DNA of 64,000 bases, from NCBI GenBank assembly GCA_965223465.1, contig OZ245025.1:1612001-1676000 (forward strand). Direction: 5' to 3'. The stretch's first letter is position 1. Each line of letters begins with the position of its first letter. The notes under the pieces were generated by a model, which saw only the letters and a list, made by a program, of their open reading frames with translations, was not told where the DNA came from and did no database searches. This DNA comes from JAAELZ01 sp965223465 (GTDB lineage Bacteria > Pseudomonadota > Gammaproteobacteria > Arenicellales > Poriferihabitantaceae). The position numbers were made by a program, and so were the translations under genes. Of the stretch, positions 28,014 to 37,670 are shown piece after piece.

Positions 28014-29858
28014 ATGCCTGATTATCGATCCTGGACCAGCACGCGCGGACGCACCATGGCTGGCGCCCGCTCTTTATGGCGAGCAACTGGTATGACCGAT
28101 GAAGATTTCAATAAGCCCATCATCGCAATCGCCAATTCCTATACCCAGTTTGTACCCGGCCACGTACATTTAAAAAATATGGGGGACCTGGTCGCGGGTG
28201 AAATCGCCAAGGCGGGTGGGGTTTCCAAAGAGTTTAACAGCATTGCAGTCGACGATGGTATCGCGATGGGGCACGGAGGGATGTTGTATTCGCTGCCTTC
28301 GCGTGAATTGATTGCCGATTCGGTTGAATATATGGTCAACGCGCATTGTGCCGATGCCCTGGTATGTATTTCCAATTGCGATAAAATTACGCCGGGCATG
28401 TTAATGGCTGCTCTGCGCCTGAATATACCAACCATCTTTGTTTCCGGTGGGCCCATGGAAGCGGGGAAAATCAAATGGGATGATCAAGAGCGCCACGTAG
28501 ATTTAATCGATGCCATGATTGTCTCCGCAGATGATCGGGTCAGCAACGAAGCAGTCGAACAAATGGAACGTTCGGCTTGCCCTACCTGTGGCTCATGCTC
28601 GGGTATGTTCACCGCAAATTCCATGAATTGCTTGACTGAAGCGCTGGGATTGTCTTTACCCGGTAATGGAACCGTACTCGCTACGCATGCGGATCGAGAG
28701 CGCCTATTTCGTGAAGCCGGCGGTGTCATCGTCGGTTTGGCGAAGCGCTACTATGAGCAAGATGACGAAAGCATATTGCCCCGTTCCATCGCCAACTTTG
28801 ATGCATTTGAAAACGCCATGTGCCTGGACATCGCTATGGGTGGCTCAACCAATACCGTGCTACATTTATTAGCGGCAGCCCAAGAAGGCGAAATCGAATT
28901 CACCATGGCGGACATTGATCGATTGAGTCGTAAGGTCCCCAACTTGTGCAAAGTCGCGCCTGCCACCCAGGATTATCACATCGAGGATGTGCATCGTGCT
29001 GGAGGTGTGATGGCGATTTTAGGTGAGCTGGATCGCGCTGGGCTTATCAATCGTGATTGCAAAACCGTGCACTCAGCCAGTATGAAACAAGCCTTAGCGC
29101 AATGGGATGTGCGTTTGACCACAGATCAAAAACGACATGAATTTTATCAGGCTGCGCCCGGTGGTGTGCCGACCCAAACCCCGTTTTCTCAGTCCAGGCG
29201 CTATCCGTCGCTGGATATAGATCGGGAAAACGGCTGTATTCGCGATCAAGCAAACGCCTACAGCCAGGATGGCGGCCTGGCGGTTCTATATGGGAATCTG
29301 GCAGAACAAGGCTGCATCGTAAAAACCGCTGGGGTAGATGAAAGTTGTCTGGTGTTTTCTGGCCCGGCACGCGTTTATGAAAGCCAGGACGCCGCTGTCA
29401 TGGCCATTTTGGGTAACGAGATTCACAAAGGTGATGTTGTGATTGTACGCTATGAAGGCCCCAAAGGTGGTCCGGGCATGCAGGAAATGCTCTATCCCAC
29501 CGCGTATCTTAAATCCAAAGGCCTGGGTAAAGATTGTGCACTGGTCACCGATGGCCGTTTTTCCGGAGGCACATCCGGCCTGGCGATTGGCCATGCCTCA
29601 CCTGAAGCCGCAACCGGTGGCAATATGGGCTTGATTGAGGAAGGCGATGTTATCGAAATTGACATCCCCAAACGCAGTATCCATTTGGCGGTGGATGATA
29701 CGACCTTGAAAAAGCGTCGTGAAGAGATGAATGCACGTGGTAAACAAGCCTGGAAACCCAAACGCGAGCGGACGGTAAGTAAAGCGTTGCAAGCCTATGC
29801 TGCACTGGCGACCAGCGCCGCAACTGGCGGGGTACGCGATGTTGATCAGCTCAGCTAA
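28014..29858 (+). CDS. ilvD: Dihydroxy-acid dehydratase
   Basis: Dehydrates dihydroxy acids to 2-oxo acids in isoleucine and valine synthesis. The 614-residue product has full length and the iron-sulfur cysteines C122 (SNCDKITPGM) and C195 in the CPTCGSCSGM segment, plus the C-terminal GGTSGLAIGH motif. It starts 50 bases after ispG on the same strand with no clear terminator between, so the two may be co-transcribed. Confidence 0.96.
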   Translation: MPDYRSWTSTRGRTMAGARSLWRATGMTDEDFNKPIIAIANSYTQFVPGHVHLKNMGDLVAGEIAKAGGVSKEFNSIAVDDGIAMGHGGMLYSLPSRELIADSVEYMVNAHCADALVCISNCDKITPGMLMAALRLNIPTIFVSGGPMEAGKIKWDDQERHVDLIDAMIVSADDRVSNEAVEQMERSACPTCGSCSGMFTANSMNCLTEALGLSLPGNGTVLATHADRERLFREAGGVIVGLAKRYYEQDDESILPRSIANFDAFENAMCLDIAMGGSTNTVLHLLAAAQEGEIEFTMADIDRLSRKVPNLCKVAPATQDYHIEDVHRAGGVMAILGELDRAGLINRDCKTVHSASMKQALAQWDVRLTTDQKRHEFYQAAPGGVPTQTPFSQSRRYPSLDIDRENGCIRDQANAYSQDGGLAVLYGNLAEQGCIVKTAGVDESCLVFSGPARVYESQDAAVMAILGNEIHKGDVVIVRYEGPKGGPGMQEMLYPTAYLKSKGLGKDCALVTDGRFSGGTSGLAIGHASPEAATGGNMGLIEEGDVIEIDIPKRSIHLAVDDTTLKKRREEMNARGKQAWKPKRERTVSKALQAYAALATSAATGGVRDVDQLS

Positions 29859-29992
29859 CACAAGCCGAGCTTTGCTGTACCGCAGATAGTTTAACAAATG
29901 CTTGCCGCATATTATTGATCGTATGTTTGCTATCTGGCGCTTGTCATCATCATAATTACTCAAAGCCAATACCTAAAATATCCAGAGATCGC

Positions 29993-31186
29993 ATGACGCA
30001 TCACGGTCATCAACAGAATTCATCGTCTGAAAACTACCAAATAACGCGCAAAGTCACGCTGGTCGGCAGCGTAATCGATGGCTTGTTGAGTGTATTAAAA
30101 ATAAGCGCGGGCCTGATAGGCCAATCTCAAGCGCTGGTCGCGGACGGGGTCCATTCACTTTCTGATTTGGCAACTGACGTGTTGGTTATTTGGGCAGCCA
30201 AACACGCGCAGGCTGAACCGGACGAGGAACACCCCTATGGCCACGAACGGATCGAAACCTTGGCCACCATGGCGCTATCGGTGGCTTTACTCGTGGTCGC
30301 ATTGGGGTTTGCCTATGACGCCATTACGCGGATCATCGACGGCACCAATTTACAACACCCCGGTTGGCTAGCCTTGATTGCTGCGGCAATTTCCATGCTG
30401 GCGAAAGAATGGATCTATCACTATACCGTGCGCGCTGCAAACCAGATTAATTCAGACTTATTACGCGCCAATGCCTGGCATTCTCGTACCGATGCGGCTT
30501 CATCTGTCATCGTATTGTTGGGGGTGTTAGGTGTCATGTTGGGGTTTGAATACGCCGACGCGCTGGCTTCGATTGGCGTATCCTGCATGATTGGGTGGAT
30601 TGGTTGGACGCTGGGGCGTACAGGTATCGATGAATTAATCGATACCAGTATCGAGCCTGAATTGCTCAACGAAATTACAGCTACCATACGCAGTATTGAA
30701 GGCGTAGTGGATGTACATCAGGCGCGCACTCGCAAGATGGCAGGAAAAATTGTAATGGACAGCCATATCACGGTTAACCCGATGATTTCGGTTTCCGAAG
30801 GCCACCGTATTGGTGATGCGGTAGAACGCGCCTTGCATCAGAATTTCCCCGAAGTGGGTGATATCACGATCCATATCGACCATGAAGATGATGATGTTGA
30901 ACGGCCTAGCTATCATTTACCTCTGCGCGGGCAAGTATTCTCTGATATTTTGGATATGCTGGAGCGGCATAAGGTGGAATTAGGCAATATCAGCCTCGAA
31001 GACTTTATTGAAATCAAGCTGCATTACGTTGGTGGCGCCATTCAACTGGAACTATGGCAAGAATTTCCAGCCGATCATATGCCGCAAGCAGTGTCGGAAT
31101 CACAAACTGCATTGCAAAAACGATTAGCCCAAATTGAATATGTCAGTGATATTGTGGTGGCGTATCGTATCTCAACCGGGAAATGA
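29993..31186 (+). CDS. Cation diffusion facilitator family efflux protein
   Basis: Proton-coupled exporter of divalent metal ions. An upstream extension of the frame to 29,915 exists, but ATG 29,993 has AGAGA before it and leads into the family core; the product is 397 residues. The metal site motif ADGVHSLSDLATD lies in TM2, HPYGHERIETLA follows in the loop, and AWHSRTDAASS lies in TM5. A C-terminal cytoplasmic domain carries repeated His/Asp residues (IHIDHEDDD) and extends beyond the minimal family length. The metal specificity cannot be told. Confidence 0.88.
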   Translation: MTHHGHQQNSSSENYQITRKVTLVGSVIDGLLSVLKISAGLIGQSQALVADGVHSLSDLATDVLVIWAAKHAQAEPDEEHPYGHERIETLATMALSVALLVVALGFAYDAITRIIDGTNLQHPGWLALIAAAISMLAKEWIYHYTVRAANQINSDLLRANAWHSRTDAASSVIVLLGVLGVMLGFEYADALASIGVSCMIGWIGWTLGRTGIDELIDTSIEPELLNEITATIRSIEGVVDVHQARTRKMAGKIVMDSHITVNPMISVSEGHRIGDAVERALHQNFPEVGDITIHIDHEDDDVERPSYHLPLRGQVFSDILDMLERHKVELGNISLEDFIEIKLHYVGGAIQLELWQEFPADHMPQAVSESQTALQKRLAQIEYVSDIVVAYRISTGK

Positions 31187-31280
31187 ACGCCTCTGCAACC
31201 AAGTAAGACATTATTCAAGCGCTTACCCTTCGCAGTAAACCCCAACCGCGCGCATCCCTTAAATAAATAAAGTAATCACT

Positions 31281-31793
31281 TTACTTACTATTTTCGGGTG
31301 TTTTAAGCTGCTTATACATCACCAGCGCATCGATAAACCCCAAACGCGCGTTCCGAAAGGCGCCGGGTAAAGTCCCCACTATTTCAAAACCATGCTTTTG
31401 CCAGAGATGAATCGCCGCCTGATTACTGACCGCCACCAGATTGTATTGCATGGCACGAAAACCTAATTCAACCGCGGTCTGCTGCGAATGCACGCACATT
31501 TTCGATGCAACACCTTTGCCCTGGGCGTCGGTTGAAACGATATACCCCGCGTTACACACATGGCTTCCTAATTCCGGTTGGTTCGGTTTTAGATAGTACG
31601 TTCCCAGTATATCGCCAGCCTGACTAACTGCGACATAAGTTGTGGTTACCCCATCAACCCAAACTTGTTGAGCCTCCGCTTTAGAAATATCCGGTGCGTA
31701 GGCATAGGTTTCCCCAGCGCGAAAAACAGGTTTGATGGTCTTCCAGAGATCGGGCCAATCCGCGTCATTATATTGACGTAAGTGGATTTTCAT
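31281..31793 (-). CDS. GNAT-family N-acetyltransferase
   Basis: 170-residue single-domain acetyltransferase. The acetyl-CoA-binding motif A is visible as VSTDAQGKGVASKMC (about residues 86-100), and motif B as AAIHLWQKHGFEIVGTLPGAF near the C-terminus. The closest style I recall is the RimJ/RimL-like yeast-MPR-type GNAT group, but the substrate is unknown. It lies downstream of the atp operon on the same strand, behind a probable terminator, and convergent with the cation efflux gene. Confidence 0.8.
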   Translation of the reverse strand: MKIHLRQYNDADWPDLWKTIKPVFRAGETYAYAPDISKAEAQQVWVDGVTTTYVAVSQAGDILGTYYLKPNQPELGSHVCNAGYIVSTDAQGKGVASKMCVHSQQTAVELGFRAMQYNLVAVSNQAAIHLWQKHGFEIVGTLPGAFRNARLGFIDALVMYKQLKTPENSK

Positions 31794-31911
31794 GGCCTAT
31801 GGGCTTGAATAGTTCTTAAGGAAATTGCGAAAAGCAATATAAGGCGGATTCGCGCTGGGTCTATTGAAAGAAGGTGGCGAATAAGGCGTGATTTTCTAGG
31901 TGGAAAGCAAT

Positions 31912-31933
31912 AGCACTGCATCGGTGCAGTGCT
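31912..31933 (-). terminator. Rho-independent terminator of the atp operon
   Basis: AGCACTGCA (31,912-31,920) and TGCAGTGCT (31,925-31,933) form a perfect 9-bp stem with a 4-base loop, 12 bases beyond the atpC stop. Outer GCAAT/ATTGC bases extend it with a bulge. The following minus-strand sequence ATTGCTTT is only moderately T-rich. Confidence 0.65.
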
Positions 31934-31944
31934 CAATTGCAACA

Positions 31945-32367
31945 TTAACGCTTTTTCATCTCCTTAATTTTCTCGATGGAACGCAATTGAGCGGCGATTT
32001 GCGCAAGTTCCGCTTTCGCTCGTGCGTAATCCATTTCCGAAGCTTGATCCGACATGGCCTCTTCCGCACGTTTTTGTGCTTCGATCGCTTTGGCTTCATC
32101 CAGATCATGGGCGCGAATGGCGGTATCCGACAACACCGTTACCACATCGGGTTGAATTTCAAGTATGCCCCCTGAGATAAAAAAGAACTCTTCATTTCCA
32201 TCTTCAGTTTGCACGCGCACATCACCTGGCTTGAGCGGGGTGATTAACGGGGTATGGCGTGGCGCAATACCCAATTCCCCCATTTCGCCAGGCGCAAACA
32301 CCATGGTGCCTTCTCCCGACCAAACCTGCTCTTCTGCGCTAACGATTTCAACTTTTATGGTTGACAT
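31945..32367 (-). CDS. atpC: ATP synthase epsilon subunit
   Basis: Central-stalk subunit of F1 that inhibits ATP hydrolysis. The 140-residue product shows the N-terminal beta sandwich (EGTMVFAPGEMGELGIAPRHTPLIT) and the C-terminal two-helix domain (YARAKAELAQIAAQLRSIEKIKE). It is the last gene of atpIBEFHAGDC, 12 bases after atpD. Confidence 0.97.
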   Translation of the reverse strand: MSTIKVEIVSAEEQVWSGEGTMVFAPGEMGELGIAPRHTPLITPLKPGDVRVQTEDGNEEFFFISGGILEIQPDVVTVLSDTAIRAHDLDEAKAIEAQKRAEEAMSDQASEMDYARAKAELAQIAAQLRSIEKIKEMKKR

Positions 32368-32379
32368 AATGCGGCCCAG

Positions 32380-33759
32380 TTATTGCATTTCCTTGGCGTT
32401 TTCGAGTACTTCTTCAATGCCACCGACCATATAAAAAGCTTGCTCGGGAATATCGTCATATTCACCCTCTACGATGGCTTTAAAACCAGTCAGCGTATCT
32501 TTCAAAGATACGTATTTACCGGGTGCTCCGGTAAAGGTTTCCGCAACGGTAAACGGTTGGGATAAAAACCGTTGAATTTTACGCGCGCGACCCACATCCA
32601 GCTTATCTTCCTCTGACAATTCATCCATACCAAGTATGGCGATAATATCCTGCAGCTCTTTGTAGCGTTGCAAAATACCCTGTACCGCACGTGCGGTATT
32701 GTAATGCTCTTCACCAATGACGAGAGGATCGAGAATCCGAGAAGTCGAATCCAGTGGATCCACCGCAGGATAAATACCCAATTCTGCGATCTGGCGTGAT
32801 AAAACCAGGGTTGCATCCAAGTGCGCGAAAGTGGTCGCGGGAGAAGGGTCAGTCAAGTCATCTGCTGGTACATATACCGCCTGGAATGAGGTGATAGAAC
32901 CTTTATTGGTTGATGTGATTCGTTCCTGCAAAGCGCCCATTTCCGCCGCTAGCGTAGGTTGATAACCCACCGCAGAAGGCATCCGTCCTAACAGTGCCGA
33001 TACCTCTACCCCGGCTAGCGTGTAGCGGTAGATATTATCGATAAACAACAGTACGTCACGCCCTTCATCACGGAAATACTCCGCCATGGTCAGGCCCGTC
33101 AACGCAACCCGCAATCTGTTTCCGGGTGGCTCATTCATTTGGCCGTATACCAGCGCCACTTTATCGATAACGCCCGCTTCGGTCATTTCGTGGTAAAAAT
33201 CGTTACCTTCACGCGTCCGCTCACCGACACCAGCAAACACGGATAAACCGCTGTGTGCAGTCGCGATATTATTAATTAACTCCATCAGGGTTACGGTCTT
33301 TCCTACCCCGGCACCCCCGAATAGACCAATTTTTCCGCCTTTGGCGATCGGCATGATCAGATCGATAACCTTTACACCAGTTTCCAATAACTCAACACTC
33401 GCGGCCTGCTCTTCGTAAGTCGGCGCCGGGCGATGAATAGGCAGAAGTTCTTCAGCACCCACATCGCCGGCTTCATCAACCGGGTTACCCAGCACGTCCA
33501 TGATGCGCCCGAGCGTCGCCTGACCTACCGGAACCTGAATCGGCATACCGGTATTGGTGACGTCCAGCCCGCGTTGCAAGCCCTCAGATGCACCCATTGC
33601 GATACACCGTACCACGCCGTCGCCCATTTGCTGCTGAACTTCAAGCGTCAGCCCTTTATCACTGACTGTCAAGGCATCGTAAACTTTAGGAATCGCGTCT
33701 CGTGGAAATTGTACGTCCACGACCGCGCCAATGATTTCAACAATATTTCCGGAACTCAT
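32380..33759 (-). CDS. atpD: ATP synthase beta subunit
   Basis: Catalytic subunit of F1. The 459-residue product contains the P-loop GGAGVGKTVTLMELI, the catalytic glutamate region GVGERTREGND, and the DELSEED loop as DELSEEDK near residue 380. It lies 58 bases after atpG. Confidence 0.98.
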   Translation of the reverse strand: MSSGNIVEIIGAVVDVQFPRDAIPKVYDALTVSDKGLTLEVQQQMGDGVVRCIAMGASEGLQRGLDVTNTGMPIQVPVGQATLGRIMDVLGNPVDEAGDVGAEELLPIHRPAPTYEEQAASVELLETGVKVIDLIMPIAKGGKIGLFGGAGVGKTVTLMELINNIATAHSGLSVFAGVGERTREGNDFYHEMTEAGVIDKVALVYGQMNEPPGNRLRVALTGLTMAEYFRDEGRDVLLFIDNIYRYTLAGVEVSALLGRMPSAVGYQPTLAAEMGALQERITSTNKGSITSFQAVYVPADDLTDPSPATTFAHLDATLVLSRQIAELGIYPAVDPLDSTSRILDPLVIGEEHYNTARAVQGILQRYKELQDIIAILGMDELSEEDKLDVGRARKIQRFLSQPFTVAETFTGAPGKYVSLKDTLTGFKAIVEGEYDDIPEQAFYMVGGIEEVLENAKEMQ

Positions 33760-33817
33760 AGCTCGAAAAAATCCTCTGTCTTAAATTAAATTTGCTCGTA
33801 TCTATTTAAGGTGCAAG

Positions 33818-34678
33818 CTAAACCGCCGCTGCACCCGCTACTATTTCTGACAACTCCTGCGTAATCGCAGCCTGTCTTGCTTTGTTGTAAACCAGTTCTA
33901 GGTCACTGATCAGGTTACCCGCATTATCGGTTGCGGCCTTCATCGCGACCATGCGCGCGGACTGCTCGCAAGCAGCATTTTCTGCTACAGCTTTGTAAAC
34001 CAGTGATTCGATATAACGATTCATGGTCGCGTCCACGACTTCTTTTGCTTCGGGTTCGTAAATGTAGTCCCAATAGTGTTTGCGCTCTTCTTCTTCTACA
34101 TTTTCAGCCGGAATTAACTGTAATGATTGTGGGCTTTGGGTCATGGTGTTAACAAATTCATTGCTCACTACGATCAAACGATCAATATTGCCCTCCATAT
34201 AGCTATCCATCATTACTTTAATCGCGCCGATGATTTCTTCTAATTGAGGCGTATCGCCTAAATCGATCGCTTCAGACACGATATTGGCACTAAACCGCTT
34301 AAAAAATGACAACGCTTTTTTGCCAATAATAGAGACATCAACTTCGACACCTTTTTCATGCCAGTCATTCATCTCGGCCAGCGCCTTACGAAACACATTA
34401 ATGTTTAGTCCACCGCATAAGCCGCGATCGCTGGAAACAATGATGTAACCGACGCGTTTTACTTCTCGTTCGCTCAGATAAGGGTGATGGTATTCAGAAT
34501 TTGCCTGAGCCATATGCTCGACCACGGTTCTGATTTTTTCGGCATACGGACGCGCTGCCAGCATACGATCCTGGGCACGGCGCATTTTACTTGCGGCGAC
34601 CATTTCCATCGCCTTGGTAATCTTACGCGTGTTCTGGATACTCTTTATTTGAGTCCGTATTTCTTTCGCACCAGCCAT
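33818..34678 (-). CDS. atpG: ATP synthase gamma subunit
   Basis: Rotor shaft of F1. The 286-residue product has the N-terminal coiled-coil helix KEIRTQIKSIQNTRKITKAMEMVAASKMR and the C-terminal helix ending KARQAAITQELSEIVAGAAAV; both are diagnostic. Gene order and spacing are standard. Confidence 0.97.
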   Translation of the reverse strand: MAGAKEIRTQIKSIQNTRKITKAMEMVAASKMRRAQDRMLAARPYAEKIRTVVEHMAQANSEYHHPYLSEREVKRVGYIIVSSDRGLCGGLNINVFRKALAEMNDWHEKGVEVDVSIIGKKALSFFKRFSANIVSEAIDLGDTPQLEEIIGAIKVMMDSYMEGNIDRLIVVSNEFVNTMTQSPQSLQLIPAENVEEEERKHYWDYIYEPEAKEVVDATMNRYIESLVYKAVAENAACEQSARMVAMKAATDNAGNLISDLELVYNKARQAAITQELSEIVAGAAAV

Positions 34679-34709
34679 TTTTGATCTCGTATAAGGTTAG
34701 AAATTGAGA

Positions 34710-36257
34710 TTAAACGCTACCGTTCTTTTTGAAATCATCCAAGGCAGCAGCAAGGCTTGCCGCGACGTCGTCATTGTAATCACCGTCTTGATTGATCGAA
34801 TCAATCATATCGGCAAAATTCGATTTCACATAGGACTGCATCGCAGCTTCCCATTTCACCACGTCTTTCACGTCGACGTCGTCAAAATAACCCTCATTCA
34901 TCGCGTACAGGGATAAGCCCATTTCTGCGATAGACATTGGTGCATACTGAGCCTGTTTCATTAGCTCGACCACGCGTTCACCACGCGATAACTGGGCGCG
35001 AGTTGCGTCATCCAGATCAGAAGCAAATTGCGAAAACGCCGCCAGTTCGCGATACTGAGCCAGCGCCAATCGAATACCGCCACCCAATTTCTTGATGATT
35101 TTGGTTTGTGCTGCGCCACCCACACGAGAAACCGATAAACCGGCATCAATCGCGGGACGCACACCCGCGTTAAACAGATCAGTTTCCAGGAATATCTGGC
35201 CGTCGGTAATCGAAATTACGTTGGTGGGCACAAATGCGGACACGTCACCCGCCTGGGTTTCAATAATGGGCAGAGCGGTTAATGAACCGGTCTTGCCAGT
35301 TACTTTACCATCCGTTGCCTTTTCGACGAAATCCGCGTTCACACGGGCTGCGCGCTCGAGTAGACGTGAATGCAAATAGAATACATCACCCGGATACGCT
35401 TCACGACCTGGAGGTCGGCGTAGCAACAAGGAAACCTGGCGATAAGCCCAGGCCTGTTTGGTTAAATCATCGTACACGATGAGCGCATCATCCCCGCGAT
35501 CACGGAAAAATTCGCCCATTGAGCAGCCGGCATAAGGCGCAATATATTGCTCTGCGGCAGAGTCTGCAGCGGATGCTGCTACGACGATGGTGTTATCCAT
35601 CGCGCCGTGCTCTTCCAGCTTGCGCACCACACCGGCAATACTCGACGCCTTTTGACCTACGGCAACGTAAATACTTTTTATCCCAGAGTTAGCCTGGTTG
35701 ATAATCGCATCAATCGCCACCGCAGTTTTACCAGTTTGTCGGTCACCGATGATCAATTCACGCTGACCCCGACCAATCGGCACCATCGAATCGACTGATT
35801 TCAAACCGGTTTGCACGGGTTGATCTACCGATTGACGTTCAATTACGCCTGGCGCAACTTTTTCCACGGGCGAGCTGCCTTCCGCTTCGATTGGACCTTT
35901 ACCATCAATGGGTTGACCCAATGCATTAACCACTCGACCTAACAGCGCATCACCCACAGGTACCTCAAGTATACGTCCCGTGCATTTCACCGTATCGCCT
36001 TCGGACAAATGCTTGTAATCGCCCAGGATGACCGCACCGACCGAATCCTGCTCAAGGTTTAGGGCTAAACCAAAGGTGTCGCCGGGGAATTCAAGCATTT
36101 CACCCTGCATCGCTTCGGATAGGCCGTGAATGCGGACAATACCGTCTGTCAGCAGTACGATAGTACCTTCGGTTTTCGCCTCGGCACTGCTCTCGAAATT
36201 CTTAATTCGGTCTTTAATCAGATCACTGATTTCAGATGGATTTAATTGAATGGACAT
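34710..36257 (-). CDS. atpA: ATP synthase alpha subunit
   Basis: Non-catalytic nucleotide-binding subunit of F1. The 515-residue product has the P-loop GDRQTGKTAVAIDAI and the family motif PAIDAGLSVSRVGGAAQ. Length matches the gammaproteobacterial norm of about 513. It lies 44 bases downstream of atpH. Confidence 0.98.
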   Translation of the reverse strand: MSIQLNPSEISDLIKDRIKNFESSAEAKTEGTIVLLTDGIVRIHGLSEAMQGEMLEFPGDTFGLALNLEQDSVGAVILGDYKHLSEGDTVKCTGRILEVPVGDALLGRVVNALGQPIDGKGPIEAEGSSPVEKVAPGVIERQSVDQPVQTGLKSVDSMVPIGRGQRELIIGDRQTGKTAVAIDAIINQANSGIKSIYVAVGQKASSIAGVVRKLEEHGAMDNTIVVAASAADSAAEQYIAPYAGCSMGEFFRDRGDDALIVYDDLTKQAWAYRQVSLLLRRPPGREAYPGDVFYLHSRLLERAARVNADFVEKATDGKVTGKTGSLTALPIIETQAGDVSAFVPTNVISITDGQIFLETDLFNAGVRPAIDAGLSVSRVGGAAQTKIIKKLGGGIRLALAQYRELAAFSQFASDLDDATRAQLSRGERVVELMKQAQYAPMSIAEMGLSLYAMNEGYFDDVDVKDVVKWEAAMQSYVKSNFADMIDSINQDGDYNDDVAASLAAALDDFKKNGSV

Positions 36258-36301
36258 CGCTTGTGTTTCCTAAAAAGTAATTTTTCGCTTAATTTCTCGT
36301 T

Positions 36302-36838
36302 TTATGACCCAATCGCACCAACGAGATCTTGTAATTGTGCTTTAACTGAGCCATCAACCACCCAGTCACCCGCGCGCACGACCGCGCCGCCAATAAGGCT
36401 TTCGTCAACCAAGGTTTCGAGGTTGATGGTTTTACCCAGACGCTTGGACAGTGCGCCTTCAATTTTTTGCTTCTGCGCATCATCTACTTCAGCAGCTGTA
36501 ATCAATTGCGCTTCAATCACTTGCTCGGCCTCATCACGGAGCATGAGAAACTGTTCGTTAATATCAGCTAAAGCCGCCATGCGCTCGTTACGAATCAATA
36601 GTTTGATCAGGTTCTGGCCTTGTTCATCCAGCTGGTCCTTGCTGATATCGAGGAGTAAATCTGTTATTTGTTGCTTGGAAATGCCAGGATTCTGAATCGC
36701 TTCCAGAATATGCTTATCTTCCGAGACGGCAGATAAAAAGCTTAATTGCTCAGACCATTTGGCGAAATCACCCGTATCTTGCGCCAGCTCAAACAGCGCC
36801 TTAGCGTAAGGTCGGGCCAGATTACTTTGCTCAGACAT
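36302..36838 (-). CDS. atpH: ATP synthase delta subunit
   Basis: Peripheral-stalk subunit that joins b to alpha. The 178-residue product begins with the typical ARPYAKALFELAQ and ends with ESLIGGAVVRAGDWVVDGSVKAQL, the family signature. It lies 17 bases after atpF. Confidence 0.96.
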   Translation of the reverse strand: MSEQSNLARPYAKALFELAQDTGDFAKWSEQLSFLSAVSEDKHILEAIQNPGISKQQITDLLLDISKDQLDEQGQNLIKLLIRNERMAALADINEQFLMLRDEAEQVIEAQLITAAEVDDAQKQKIEGALSKRLGKTINLETLVDESLIGGAVVRAGDWVVDGSVKAQLQDLVGAIGS

Positions 36839-36855
36839 TGATCAAGTCGCTTGGG

Positions 36856-37326
36856 TTAAAGTTTAGCCGCCAGATCGTCCAGTAGATCTGCGTGTGATTT
36901 TGCATCGACTTCGCGCTTTAAAATTTGCTGTGCGCCTGCTACGGCTAGTTCACTTACCTGGGTACGTAAACTCTCTTTAGCCTTGCTCAGCTCGGTTTCT
37001 ATTTCCGCACGCGCTGCGACCAATATACGTTCGCCCTCTTCACCCGCTGAATCTTTTGCTTCTGAGACAATTTCTGAACCGCGTTTTTCTGCTTTATTCA
37101 AAATTTCAGCCGCCTGGCCTTTCGCTTCTTCGATCAACTTCCCGGCTTGTAACTCGCCTTCTGCCTGTGCTGCCTGACCTTTGTCCGCCGCAGCCAAACC
37201 GTCTGCAATGGTGGTTCGGCGCTCAGCCAACGCGTTGATGATCGGAGTCCAGACATATGTTTTGGTGAACCAGACAAATACGATGAACGTGATTAGCTGG
37301 CCAAACAGTGTAAGATTAATATTCAT
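36856..37326 (-). CDS. atpF: ATP synthase b subunit
   Basis: Peripheral-stalk subunit with one N-terminal membrane helix (NINLTLFGQLITFIVFVWF) followed by a long charged coiled coil. The 156 residues equal the E. coli length. The anchor and the alanine/glutamate-rich helix AADKGQAAQAEGELQAGKLI fit the family. Confidence 0.96.
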   Translation of the reverse strand: MNINLTLFGQLITFIVFVWFTKTYVWTPIINALAERRTTIADGLAAADKGQAAQAEGELQAGKLIEEAKGQAAEILNKAEKRGSEIVSEAKDSAGEEGERILVAARAEIETELSKAKESLRTQVSELAVAGAQQILKREVDAKSHADLLDDLAAKL

Positions 37327-37382
37327 GTTTGTACCTGTTTATTACATTAAGCCTGATATTCATATTTCAGGCACCAGCAGAA

Positions 37383-37616
37383 TTAGCCTGCCACCGCAAA
37401 CAGAACATACATCGCAATACCCACCGCGATCATGGGCACCGCATCAACCAGACCCATAACGATAAAAAACTGTGTCCGAAGCATTGGGATCAGCTCTGGT
37501 TGACGCGCCGCGCCTTCAAGAAAGCGACCGCCTAAAATGCCGATACCGACAGCTGCGCCCAACGCGCCTAAGCCCATCATGATTGCGCCTGCGATATAAA
37601 GTAATGCGTTTTCCAT
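37383..37616 (-). CDS. atpE: ATP synthase c subunit
   Basis: Membrane rotor subunit, 77 residues with two transmembrane helices around the polar loop ARQPE. The ion-binding carboxylate is D58 in GLVDAVPMIAVG. The glutamine and glutamate/serine pattern of sodium-type rings is absent, so the enzyme should be proton-coupled. Confidence 0.97.
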   Translation of the reverse strand: MENALLYIAGAIMMGLGALGAAVGIGILGGRFLEGAARQPELIPMLRTQFFIVMGLVDAVPMIAVGIAMYVLFAVAG

Positions 37617-37670
37617 TGTTGTCTCCGGAATTGAAAATTATATAAAAGTTAAAAAAATAAAACGTTACGC

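Noticed and set aside
37383..37616. Sodium-coupled c ring
   Set aside because: The helix around D58 (GLVDAVPMIAVG) is the proton type; the extra sodium ligands are missing.
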